Origin: Clostridiaceae bacterium BRH_c20a
GTDB lineage: Bacteria > Bacillota > Peptococcia > Peptococcales > BICA1-8
NCBI GenBank assembly: GCA_000961765.1
Contig: LADT01000063.1
Span: 1-37,213 of the forward strand
Length of the DNA: 37,213 nt
Direction: 5' to 3'
Positions 1-7,874 of the stretch are shown one piece after another. Made by a program: the position numbers and the translations under genes. Positions within the stretch are counted from its first letter, which is position 1, and every line of letters starts with the position of its first letter. Below the pieces are notes generated by a model that was not told the DNA's origin, made no database searches, and saw only the letters and a list, made by a program, of their open reading frames with translations.

Positions 1-521
1 TTCGTGGAGCTTAGCAAAGAAAAATCCACAGGTATAAAGGTAGCGCCATCTGACCAACCAAGGGTAAGCATGCGAAATCCTTTATAAAACCGCATCTTTT
101 GAGAAGCATGATCAAAGCACCGGGCTAGTAACTCTACAGACTTGCTACGATTTCTTTCATAGGATGAGTCATCTAAAATTAATACTTTAGGGCGATTATG
201 ATTTGTAAGCTTCGTGATTTTTCCAATAGTATCTGAGCTAAGAAATAGTAAAAATCTGCGCCATGCAAATGTAGGTTGGTTCAAAAAACGATAGACCGCA
301 TCCTTAGCTGGAAAATCATTAGGCTTCTTACTTTCTAGAGTTCTAAACCAGTTTTTATTTCCAAAGATTAAGCAAAATATTAATTGAAAAAGGTAACAAC
401 AAGAAAAGCCCAAAGACTTAGTAATACCCGCTCTTCTCAAATGTTTTAAAACTTTTAACTCTTTGAATGTTATATTTAGTTCATTTGGTAGTTGCTTGTT
501 TTGGTTAATATCCGTTATCAT
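1..521 (-). CDS. IS4-type transposase, N-terminal part (runs off left edge)
   Basis: This minus-strand reading frame starts at ATG 521-519 and stays open to the window edge, giving about 173 residues. It is not interrupted within the window. The translation begins MITDINQNKQLPNELNITF and contains KVLILDDSSYERNRSKSVEL, where the Asp pair matches the first catalytic Asp of IS4-like DDE transposases. It is followed by a GFRMLTLGWSDGATFIPVDF-type strand typical of that family. The enzyme would cut and join the ends of its own element. An AGAGGTG ribosome binding site lies about 8 bases upstream of the ATG, inside a long-range hairpin (529-591). The rest of the gene and the far inverted repeat lie outside the window. 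The IS4 assignment rests on the fold pattern around the DDS motif, and a subfamily cannot be given. Confidence 0.8.
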   Translation of the reverse strand, partial: MITDINQNKQLPNELNITFKELKVLKHLRRAGITKSLGFSCCYLFQLIFCLIFGNKNWFRTLESKKPNDFPAKDAVYRFLNQPTFAWRRFLLFLSSDTIGKITKLTNHNRPKVLILDDSSYERNRSKSVELLARCFDHASQKMRFYKGFRMLTLGWSDGATFIPVDFSLLSST

Positions 522-528
522 ATAGGGG

Positions 529-591
529 ACACCTCTTCTGTATGGTATTTGTGGTTTTTCGTCAAATCAACTATACCAAAAGTTGAGGTGT
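529..591 (-). promoter_or_regulatory. Hairpin at IS 5' end that would mask the transposase ribosome binding site
   Basis: Positions 529-547 and 574-591 are imperfectly complementary: ACACCTC pairs with GAGGTGT and TGGTA with TACCA, leaving a loop of about 26 bases. On the minus strand the 3' arm contains the GAGGTG ribosome binding site of the transposase. A transcript that enters from outside the element would therefore fold the site away. On the plus strand the second arm is followed by TTTTT, so it could also act as a terminator. Both roles are inferred from sequence; RBS-masking hairpins are an established control in IS10 and IS50. Confidence 0.5.
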
Positions 592-1018
592 TTTTCATGT
601 CTATTTAAAAATCAAGTAACATACTTAAATAGATACAAGCACTACTAAGAGTTAAGCAAGTCACATTTATTTAGATGCGAAAGTTGAGTATCTAAATTTA
701 AAGAAACTCTAGAAAATAAGGTGGTATATGAGAATTATCTTTCCTCCTTTGCTATTATTAGGCAATATATAACAGAATTAAATTATCATCAATGGTTAGC
801 GAATAAGTGGAAATCAATTTAATTAAATTTATAATTCCAGTCCTGAAAGCAGAAAAAAATTTCTTCTTATACATCTTACAATAGATTCTGCTCTTGATTG
901 AAGGTGGCTTTCTGTTAAGAAACGCTCCATAAGCCGAATATCAATGATTGGCTTTTAGATCGTGTTCCCCCTGAGCCAACTGAAGGATTTCCGAACATGA
1001 TTTTTTATAGCTTTTTAA
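592..1018. other. Gene-poor stretch between IS and Fe-S gene fragment
   Basis: This stretch of more than 400 bases is AT-rich and has stop codons in all frames at short intervals. I see no intact gene, tRNA or convincing terminator in it. A short piece around 783-822 could encode NYHQWLANKWKSI before a stop, which may be decayed coding DNA, but it is too short to assign. The adjoining IS and the truncated gene downstream suggest this is scar sequence. Confidence 0.4.
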
Positions 1019-1447
1019 TTCTATTTATTAGTACTATTAAACAATCTAATGAAGGATGGGAAAATCCAATTAACAGATATAAATATCTCCATCACCTATC
1101 ATGATTCTTGTTATCTAGGGAGATATAATGATGTTTATCAAGCACCTAGAGAACTACTAAGAGCTATTCCAGGTGCACGGCTATTCGAACTTGAAAGAAT
1201 AAAGGAAAAAAGTTTTTGTTGTGGTGCTGGTGGTGGGCGGATGTGGATGGAAGAAAACCTAGGTACTAGAATTAATGAAAACCGAACTAAGGAAATACTC
1301 AAAACAGGGGCTAATCATGTATGTACTGCTTGTCCCTTTTGTTTAACAATGTTGGATGATGCAATTAAGGCCAAAGCTGAGAATGTGCAGGTATTAGATA
1401 TAAGTGAGATATTACTTAAAGTCTTAAACCAAAATAAAGACAATTAA
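1019..1447 (+). pseudogene. C-terminal fragment of Fe-S (CCG-domain) oxidoreductase
   Basis: The frame is open from 1019 and has an internal ATG at 1049, giving up to 142 residues. It carries one complete cysteine-rich CCG domain: HDSCYLGR, then FCCGAGGGRMW, then CTACPFC. Such domains bind a non-cubane Fe-S cluster in heterodisulfide reductase HdrB-like proteins and form the C-terminus of FadF-type ETF:menaquinone oxidoreductases. Full-length members have several hundred more residues upstream, including two 4Fe-4S motifs and often membrane helices, and none of this is present. Residues before ATG 1049 (LLNNLMKDGKI) still look like the family, so the original gene extended upstream and was truncated. 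It is most likely a non-functional remnant. The link to ETF oxidation is inference, attractive because etfBA lie in the same window. Confidence 0.7.
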
Positions 1448-1497
1448 AGTTTTTTAGCGTAAATTTAATTTTAGGTTATTAATATGAAAAGTTATAG

Positions 1498-1545
1498 AAC
1501 TGAATCTAGCCTCCTACAATTGTAGGAGGCTAGATTCAGTTTTGA
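1498..1545 (+). terminator. Strong palindromic terminator
   Basis: Positions 1498-1541 form a perfect 44-base palindrome centred on CAATTG, with arms containing CTAGCCTCCTAC. It is followed by TTTTGAATTTTTT. It lies about 50 bases after the Fe-S fragment stop and before the MaoC gene, as expected for an intrinsic terminator. Because it is fully symmetric, it could work in both directions. Confidence 0.8.
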
Positions 1546-1661
1546 ATTTTTTCGTTACTAATTTTAATTATAAAAAAGGAATATTTTAATTCATGTCGAA
1601 TAGTTTGTACAATAAACAAAACCACCGTTCAAAATAATGAACTAAAAAGGAGGAATAATAA

Positions 1662-2114
1662 ATGGTAGGCAAATACTTTGATGAATGGGTATTAAATGAG
1701 GAATATATTACCCCTAGTCGTACAATAACGGAAACTGATGTTGTGATGTTTGCGGCAATGAGCGGAGATTATAATGAGATACATACTAGTGAGGAATTCG
1801 GAAAAGAAACCATTTTTGGCGAAAGGATAGTTTTTGGTCTTTTAGGGCTTGCGATTTCCCACGGCTTGTTATTTCGATTAGGAATATTAGAAGGTTCAGC
1901 CATTGCTTTTCTGGGTATTGATTCTTGGCAGTTTAAAGCCCCTATCTTTTTTGGGGATACAATTAAAGTTAAAGTTAAAGTGATTGAAAAAATAGAAAGT
2001 AAAAGTAAACCAGATAGAGGATTAATCAAGCTATATTTACAAATACTTAAGCAAGATGGTACAGTAACTCAAGAAGGTATTAAGACTTTAATGATGAGAC
2101 GTAAGACCAAGTAG
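1662..2114 (+). CDS. MaoC-like (R)-specific enoyl-CoA hydratase, copy 1
   Basis: This 150-residue single hot-dog domain protein is typical in length for PhaJ/MaoC-type (R)-enoyl-CoA hydratases, which add water to trans-2-enoyl-CoA in the cytoplasm. The hydratase signature has Asp36 and His41 in SGDYNEIHTSEEF, matching the catalytic Asp/His pair. A good AAAGGAGG site lies just before ATG 1662. It is by eye about two thirds identical to the MaoC protein at 9927. One oddity is Phe58 in RIVFGLL, where copy 2 and most family members have His (IAHGLL). The gene stands alone after a strong terminator and about 200 bases before the GRE operon, so its acyl-CoA partner pathway may be the later CoA operons rather than the GRE. 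The substrate is unknown. Confidence 0.85.
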   Translation: MVGKYFDEWVLNEEYITPSRTITETDVVMFAAMSGDYNEIHTSEEFGKETIFGERIVFGLLGLAISHGLLFRLGILEGSAIAFLGIDSWQFKAPIFFGDTIKVKVKVIEKIESKSKPDRGLIKLYLQILKQDGTVTQEGIKTLMMRRKTK

Positions 2115-2310
2115 GGAAATACATAGAAGTTAGTAAATACAATTGAGGTAGGGTCTTCAAACAAGGCTCTCTTTTTGATACCCATGTATAGGATGATTAA
2201 TTTTATATTTTCATTGTAAGGCAATGAATGATTTAGGATGCCAAAATATCTATTGAATCCCGGTGAAAATAAAAGTTATATTTTTCGAATATTCAAACGG
2301 AGGTGTTAAT

Positions 2311-4707
2311 ATGCCCCAACAAAAACAAGAACCAAAATACATGGAGCGGGTAAATCGCTTGAAAAGTAGAGTGCTTGAAAATAGGCCTGAGATGGAACTT
2401 GAGAATGCGAGAATTCTTACAGAGAGTTTCCGTGAGACAGATGGAGAGCCACTCGTAGTTCAGAAAGCCAAGGCTTTTCGTAAACAATGCCAAGAGAAAA
2501 CTATTAAGATATGGGATGATGAACTCATCGTTGGTTGTTCGGGAAGTAAGATGCGGGCTGGTATTTTGTGCCCAGACACATGTTGGTCCGTACTAAACGA
2601 GGAACTAGATAGCATTAGTGAACGACGTTACGATCCGTTTTATCTAAAATCTGATGATCGGAAAATATTTGAAGATGAAATTCGTCCCTACTGGAAAGGG
2701 CGATCTAACTATGAAGAGTGGCTTGCCCAGATTCCTGATGATACTCGTGAACTACGTGATAATGGAGTCATATATATAAACCGCAAGGCAGTTCGTGGAT
2801 GGGGAGAGACTACCGCCGGATATGAGTGGTTAATTTGCGAAGGGGTTTTGGGTATCGTAAAAGTGGTGGAAAAGAGGAAAGCTGAACTTGATATCACAGT
2901 ACCGGGAGACTACGAAAAAGATTATTATCTGAAATCTCTTTTGATTGTAGCTGAAGGAATTAAAACATTGGCAGAGCGCTATGCTGTAGAAGCTAAGCGA
3001 TTAGCTACCATAGAAAAAAATCCGCTGAAGAAAAAGGAACTTTTGGAGATAGCCGAAACTTGTAGCCATGTTCCTGCAAATCCAGCAAGAACATTTCGTG
3101 AAGCTTTACAATCACTTTATTTCTATCAAATATGTATTTTTATGGAACAGAATGCTGCTAGCTACAATCCGGGGCGCATGGATCAGTATCTCTTGCCTTA
3201 TTACAAGGCAGACATTGAAGCTGGGCGTATCAATCCTGAGGAAGCGCAGGAGCTTCTTGATTGTCTATGGGTTAAGTTTAGTGAACCATGTCTTTTTCAG
3301 GATGCTCAAACAGCAGAATTCGCTGCAGGTTATCCAATGTTCCAAAATGTTTGCGTTGGAGGAGTGGATGATACGGGGAGGGATGCGGTTAACGATCTTT
3401 CCTATATGATCCTCCAGGCAACAATGGATGTGCAGCTTTATCAGCCTTCTTTGGCTGTTCGATATAGTCTAGCTAAAAACCCCAACTCTTTTCTAAGAAA
3501 AATAGTAGATTTAGTCAGTCTCGGGACGGGGTTCCCTGCTTTTCATAACGATGATATTGGAATTAGGATGCTCATGAATAAAGGGATTCCGCTAAAGGAG
3601 GCATATAACTGGAATCCGTGTGGCTGTGTAGAAACCAATTTAGAGGGACGATTGCGGCACTATACGGCTCTAGCTGATATTAATCTTGGTAGTGTGGTTG
3701 AATTGGCACTTTTGGATGGGAAAAATAGGAAGAATGGAGAATATATATCCATAAGGACCGGGAAGCCGACTGAATTTAGAATATATGAAGATTTCTTAGC
3801 GGCAGTAAAAAAACAAATAGAATATTCAACCCGAGCCGTTGTTAAGGGAAGCCATGTAATTGATGAAATTTGCATGAATCGCCCATCACCAGCACTCTCC
3901 TTAACATTTAAGGAATGTATAGAAAAGGCTAAGGACTATGCTTGGGGCGGAGCTAAATATAATACTGGAAACGGGATTATTCTGATTGGTGTAGCCGACC
4001 TTATTAACAGTATTGCCGCAGTGCGTTATCTTGTATATGACAAGAAGAAGGTAACTATGGCACAACTTCTTATTGCACTTGACTGCAATTTTGAGGGATT
4101 CGAGGAAATCCAAAAGCTATGCCTTGATGCGCCTAAGTATGGTAATGATGACCCAATGGTTGATGAAATTGCGGGAGATATGTTCACCTTTATAGCTGAT
4201 GAGATCGAAAAGTATGAGAGCAAATTCGGACGCATGACCCCCGGGATTCTCCCCGTGTCTGGCAATACGCCTTTTGGACTAGAGGTCGGCGCACTTCCTT
4301 CCGGCCGAAATGCTTGGAAGCCACTTGCAGATGGCGTTAGTCCCAGTGGAGGTACAGATTTTAATGGTCCCGGTTCAGTGCTAAAGTCGGTTGCTAATAT
4401 TCCTCATGGGCGTTTCGTCCAGGGAACCTTGCTAAATATGAAAGTGGAGCCGGCTATGTTGTCTACCGAAAATGGTATAACCCAGATGATGGCTCTTCTG
4501 AAGAGCATGTGTAGTCTTGGTGTCTATCATGTGCAGTTTAACGTAATAGACCAGGAAAAATTAATACGTGCGCAGAAAAACCCTGATGAGTACAAGGGAT
4601 TACTTGTACGAGTGGCAGGCTATACTGCCTATTTTGTGGAACTTGGAAAAGACGTGCAGGATGAAATAATAGGTCGCACTGTACAACATGGGATATCTGT
4701 GGGGTGA
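2311..4707 (+). CDS. Glycyl radical enzyme, HypD/dehydratase-like
   Basis: This is a cytoplasmic glycyl radical enzyme of 798 residues. ATG 2311 is preferred because CGGAGGTG lies 5-12 bases upstream; an in-frame start at 2263 has no such site. The PFL-like domain ends with RVAGYTAYF, the glycyl radical loop, with Gly770 as the predicted radical. The active-site loop has the thiyl Cys439 and the general base Glu441 in CGCVETN. The Cys-x-Glu pair argues for a dehydratase, C-N lyase or decarboxylase rather than a pyruvate formate-lyase, which uses Cys-Cys. Length and spacing match trans-4-hydroxy-L-proline dehydratase (HypD), and a ProC-like gene follows, as in hyp clusters. However, the WNPCGCVETNLEGR loop differs from the HypD form I recall (SGCVETG), so the substrate is not settled. 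The stop lies 4 bases before the activase start. Base composition looks less AT-rich than the blocks downstream, which is compatible with transfer. Confidence 0.88.
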   Translation: MPQQKQEPKYMERVNRLKSRVLENRPEMELENARILTESFRETDGEPLVVQKAKAFRKQCQEKTIKIWDDELIVGCSGSKMRAGILCPDTCWSVLNEELDSISERRYDPFYLKSDDRKIFEDEIRPYWKGRSNYEEWLAQIPDDTRELRDNGVIYINRKAVRGWGETTAGYEWLICEGVLGIVKVVEKRKAELDITVPGDYEKDYYLKSLLIVAEGIKTLAERYAVEAKRLATIEKNPLKKKELLEIAETCSHVPANPARTFREALQSLYFYQICIFMEQNAASYNPGRMDQYLLPYYKADIEAGRINPEEAQELLDCLWVKFSEPCLFQDAQTAEFAAGYPMFQNVCVGGVDDTGRDAVNDLSYMILQATMDVQLYQPSLAVRYSLAKNPNSFLRKIVDLVSLGTGFPAFHNDDIGIRMLMNKGIPLKEAYNWNPCGCVETNLEGRLRHYTALADINLGSVVELALLDGKNRKNGEYISIRTGKPTEFRIYEDFLAAVKKQIEYSTRAVVKGSHVIDEICMNRPSPALSLTFKECIEKAKDYAWGGAKYNTGNGIILIGVADLINSIAAVRYLVYDKKKVTMAQLLIALDCNFEGFEEIQKLCLDAPKYGNDDPMVDEIAGDMFTFIADEIEKYESKFGRMTPGILPVSGNTPFGLEVGALPSGRNAWKPLADGVSPSGGTDFNGPGSVLKSVANIPHGRFVQGTLLNMKVEPAMLSTENGITQMMALLKSMCSLGVYHVQFNVIDQEKLIRAQKNPDEYKGLLVRVAGYTAYFVELGKDVQDEIIGRTVQHGISVG

Positions 4708-4711
4708 TTTA

Positions 4712-5659
4712 ATGAATCAGGATGCAGAGCTTCTAGGTTCAGTTCTTAGGATTGAGAGGACCTCCATTCATGACGGGGAGGGACTACGAACAGTGCTTTT
4801 CCTTAAAGGATGCCCCCTTAGGTGTAGTTGGTGTTCAACTCCTGAATCGCAGCTGTCTTATACCGAAAAGGGGTATGCATTTGACTTATGCTTAGGATGT
4901 GGGAAATGTATCCGTTCATGTCCCGAAGGGGCCCTTTCCATGTCTGAAGACGAACCAAAAGTATTAAACGATATTACTAAATGCAAAAAATGTTTTATTT
5001 GTGTATCAAAATGTCCGCGGAGGGCTTTAAAAAGCTACGGTCGCCTGATGTCTGTACAGGAAGCAGTACGAGAAATCATTAAGGATGAGATTTTCTATTT
5101 TCACTCAGGTGGTGGTATTACCATAAGTGGTGGTGAACCCTTATGTCAGCCAGATTTTGTTGCAAAAATCCTCCAAGAGTGCAGAGAGCGTGGGATTCAT
5201 ACGGCGATGGAAACCAGTTTTTATGCTCCATGGGAAAATATCGAAAAAATTCTGCCTTGGCTAAATTTCCTCTATGTAGATATTAAGCATATGGATAAGA
5301 AGTTGCATAAATATTGGGTTGGGGTTGATAATTTACAGATTCTAGCTAACATTAGAAAAACTGATCGGTCTGAATATCCGTTGGAGATTGCTGTGCGTAT
5401 CCCAATGATTCCAGGAGTAAATGATTCAGATATAAATCTATCTGCGACTGCGGAGTTCTGCAGATCCATTAAAAAACTAAAAGAGGTAGAATTATTAGCA
5501 TATCATCGTCTTGGTATTGAAACCTACAAATATCTTGGAATAGATTATGCATTAAAGAATCTAGTGCCACAATCACAGGAAAAAATTCTAGAACGAGCTG
5601 TATTTCTATCAAGGCAGAATCTGGGTGTTCTAATAAGAGTGGGTGGTGGGTTTGTGTAA
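4712..5659 (+). CDS. Radical-SAM glycyl radical enzyme activase
   Basis: This 315-residue protein installs the glycyl radical on the upstream enzyme using S-adenosylmethionine and an Fe-S cluster. The radical-SAM motif is CPLRCSWC (Cys34, Cys38, Cys41). It is followed by a bacterial ferredoxin-like insert with two 4Fe-4S motifs: CLGCGKCIRSC (60-70) and CKKCFICVSKC (91-101). This layout is standard for activases of GRE dehydratases and decarboxylases and is absent from PflA. SAM-binding GGE occurs in ISGGEPL. ATG 4712 is chosen because GGGGTGA, which also holds the GRE stop codon, sits just upstream; the in-frame ATG at 4688 lies inside the GRE gene. The 4-base gap indicates translational coupling. 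Partner assignment is secure from position and domain type. Confidence 0.93.
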   Translation: MNQDAELLGSVLRIERTSIHDGEGLRTVLFLKGCPLRCSWCSTPESQLSYTEKGYAFDLCLGCGKCIRSCPEGALSMSEDEPKVLNDITKCKKCFICVSKCPRRALKSYGRLMSVQEAVREIIKDEIFYFHSGGGITISGGEPLCQPDFVAKILQECRERGIHTAMETSFYAPWENIEKILPWLNFLYVDIKHMDKKLHKYWVGVDNLQILANIRKTDRSEYPLEIAVRIPMIPGVNDSDINLSATAEFCRSIKKLKEVELLAYHRLGIETYKYLGIDYALKNLVPQSQEKILERAVFLSRQNLGVLIRVGGGFV

Positions 5660-5845
5660 AATAGCAACATAGCTATACATCCTTGTTATTATTAGAGGTT
5701 TTAACAAAAAGATATGGGAAACATTCTGATAACGAGATGTGCGTGGCAGATTATCATTAATGAATGACTGGATACATTAGAAGAACGACACAGCAAAGGA
5801 ATGGTTTTGATAAACATCCCTTTTGATTGAGAGGAGTGCTTGAAT

Positions 5846-6619
5846 ATGGGAGTGAACATTGGTTTTATTGGAACTGGAACAATTACATCGGCTCTTGTAA
5901 CGGGTCTTTGTTCTTATGGAGACCTAGACCATAGAATATATTTATCACCACGAAACGCTGAACGAGCATCAGAGCTTGCGGAAAAGTTTAAAAACGTAAC
6001 AGTAGCTAGCTCCAATCAGGAGGTTTTGAATAGAGCAGAGTGGGTTGTTCTCGCTGTTGTTCCGAAATTTGCTAAGGAAATTCTTTTTCCCCTGTCTTTT
6101 CGGGAGGACCACCGTATTATTAGCTTAATGTCTGATCATAAATTACCCGAGATTGCTAGTTGGATAGGGAAAACTCGGACACTAATTCACATGGTTCCGC
6201 TTCCATTTGCGTCAAGAAGAGTTGGCCCAATTGTAATTTGTCCGAACGATAGGGATGTCGTGGAACTTTTTACACCACTTGGTAAAATAGTAGCCCTTGA
6301 TGATGTGAAAAAAATGGAGGGGTTACTTAGTATTACGGCACTAATGAGTTCTTACTACGACCTTTTATGGGAAATCGTAAAATGGAGTGAAAGTAATGGG
6401 ATTTCTAGGAAAGAGTCCATTGATTATACTACTGCTTTTTTTGAGGCGCTGTCATCTCAGGCTCGCCATGCAAAAGGTGGAGATATTGGTGGCCTTGCTG
6501 AAGAGATGACGCCCGGAGGGCTCAACGAAATGGCATTACTGGCCATAAGGGAACAAAATGGGTTTAAACCTTGGCTCAAATCACTTGATTCTGTGCTAGA
6601 GCGAGTTAGAAATAATTAG
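5846..6619 (+). CDS. Pyrroline-5-carboxylate reductase-like (ProC family) protein
   Basis: This protein of 257 residues has an N-terminal Rossmann fold (IGFIGTGTITSAL, residues 5-17) and a helical C-terminal domain like ProC. ProC reduces 1-pyrroline-5-carboxylate to proline with NAD(P)H. The usual substrate-loop motif near the C-terminus (SPGGTT) is here TPGGLNE (222-228), so it belongs to a divergent subgroup. ATG 5846 is favoured over the in-frame TTG at 5840, since GAGGAG at 5831-5836 then has 9-base spacing. It follows the GRE activase by about 190 bases and reads the same way. In hydroxyproline clusters, HypD makes pyrroline-5-carboxylate and ProC reduces it, so a cyclic imine substrate is the natural inference. 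The changed motif leaves open a different imine or a keto acid. Confidence 0.78.
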   Translation: MGVNIGFIGTGTITSALVTGLCSYGDLDHRIYLSPRNAERASELAEKFKNVTVASSNQEVLNRAEWVVLAVVPKFAKEILFPLSFREDHRIISLMSDHKLPEIASWIGKTRTLIHMVPLPFASRRVGPIVICPNDRDVVELFTPLGKIVALDDVKKMEGLLSITALMSSYYDLLWEIVKWSESNGISRKESIDYTTAFFEALSSQARHAKGGDIGGLAEEMTPGGLNEMALLAIREQNGFKPWLKSLDSVLERVRNN

Positions 6620-6755
6620 AGTTAATTTTTCCCTGCATCTGTTTTAAAATATTGAAAAATGGAAAAAAGTTTTTCCAATAATAAGCAATAGTAATCTTGA
6701 TTTTCAAATTATATTAGTAGAATCATTATGCTTAATCGTATCTTGAATTTGTGAT

Positions 6756-6786
6756 AGGAGGTGGCTAATTAATGAATATGGGATAG
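6756..6786 (+). other. Strong SD plus four-codon mini-ORF in DapA-like leader
   Basis: AGGAGGTGG at 6756-6764 is followed after 7 bases by ATG 6772, and the frame stops at TAG 6784-6786 (Met-Asn-Met-Gly). No longer frame continues from it. It may be a leader peptide, a relic of a gene start, or chance. The rest of the 280-base gap between the ProC-like and DapA-like genes is AT-rich, with an A/T-rich hairpin at 6660-6677 and nothing else recognisable. Confidence 0.3.
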
Positions 6787-6901
6787 ACTACCTTGGGGAA
6801 AAAAGAAAAAATTTATATATTTGGGAAAAGTAGCACGTGTTTTACAAAGAAAATAAAAAAATATTCTAATTTTAATTTTCTAGTTAGATAATGGGAGGAT
6901 G

Positions 6902-7846
6902 ATGATTAGATTGAGGCCTAGTCTAGTTCTTAGTGGTGTAATACCAGCCAATCTTTTACCTTTTACCCCATATTTGGAAATTGATGAGAAAAACTATAGA
7001 AAACACCTGCGATATCTTGTAAATACAGAAGGTGTTAATGGTATTACTATCAATGGACACGCAGCGGAAGTGGCAACTTTGAACTTTGAAGAACAACAGT
7101 ACTGTTTAAATGTTGCCATAGATGAGGTAAGTGGTAAGGTGCCTGTAATTTTTGGCGTATACTCTGATGGTACACAAAATGCTATTAGATTAGCTAAAAT
7201 GGCTGAAAAAGAAAATGCGAACTGTCTTTTGGTTTTTCCATCAACTGTTTATGATTATGGGTCTTACCTTCGCCCTGAAATGGCATACAATCATATCGCA
7301 AAGATCGCTGAAGCAACAAGTTTGCCTATTATTGTTTTTGTCTATCCAATTACTTCAGGCCTCCATATACGAACTGAAAATCTTGTGAGAATTGGTGCGG
7401 AAATTGATAATGTAATTGCAATTAAAGAATGGTCTAATGATATTACAGTTTATGAACGTAATTACCGTGAACTTAAAAAGCTAGATAAGAATATTTCTGT
7501 GTTGACAAGCTTCAGTAAAGCCTTATTGCCTAGCTTATGTATTGGAGCTGATGGAATTTTGTCTGGACATGGAAGTCTAATTGCTGATTTGCAGGTTGCG
7601 CTGTTTAATGCCGTTAAAAATAATGACCTTATTGAGGGTCGTAATCTAGCTAAAAAAATCTACCCGTTAGCACAAGCATTTTACAAAGAGCCATTCTTGG
7701 ATATGCATAATCGTATGAAGGAGGCTAATGTAATGTTAGGTAGATTTGATTCAGCCTATGTGCGCCCACCCCTTCAACCCGTTACGTCTAGGGAAAGGGA
7801 AGAAATCCGTTCAGTACTAGTAAGTACAGGCTTACTACTCGCTTAA
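6902..7846 (+). CDS. DapA/NAL-family Schiff-base lyase or deaminase
   Basis: This is a TIM-barrel protein of about 314 residues in the dihydrodipicolinate synthase/N-acetylneuraminate lyase family. Members form a Schiff base between a lysine and a 2-oxo acid. The catalytic lysine is Lys175 in VIAIKEWSND. The position normally held by the proton-relay tyrosine (VYNIP) is Phe146 in VFVYPITSG, with a Tyr two residues later. The GTTGE loop is NGHAAE. These changes point away from true dihydrodipicolinate synthase and toward a catabolic lyase, aldolase or deaminase. Family members act on hydroxyproline-derived pyrroline-4-hydroxy-2-carboxylate, among other compounds. The start is uncertain: GGGAGG at 6893-6898 is 3 bases from ATG 6902 and abuts ATG 6899, while TTG 6911 would have 12-base spacing. 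Its co-orientation with the GRE and ProC-like genes suggests a shared pathway. Confidence 0.8.
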   Translation: MIRLRPSLVLSGVIPANLLPFTPYLEIDEKNYRKHLRYLVNTEGVNGITINGHAAEVATLNFEEQQYCLNVAIDEVSGKVPVIFGVYSDGTQNAIRLAKMAEKENANCLLVFPSTVYDYGSYLRPEMAYNHIAKIAEATSLPIIVFVYPITSGLHIRTENLVRIGAEIDNVIAIKEWSNDITVYERNYRELKKLDKNISVLTSFSKALLPSLCIGADGILSGHGSLIADLQVALFNAVKNNDLIEGRNLAKKIYPLAQAFYKEPFLDMHNRMKEANVMLGRFDSAYVRPPLQPVTSREREEIRSVLVSTGLLLA

Positions 7847-7874
7847 TAATTTATAAATTTAGGAGTATCAAACT

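Noticed and set aside
1769-2029. Minus-strand open frame of 86 codons inside MaoC copy 1
   Set aside because: It lies wholly within a well-supported gene on the other strand and shows no family motif.
3068-3409. Plus-strand open frame of 113 codons inside the GRE gene in another frame
   Set aside because: The GRE frame is conserved across this stretch; the alternative frame is chance.
2311-4707. Pyruvate formate-lyase for the GRE
   Set aside because: The active site has a single catalytic Cys followed by Val-Glu rather than the adjacent Cys-Cys of PFL, and the activase has the two extra 4Fe-4S motifs that PflA lacks.
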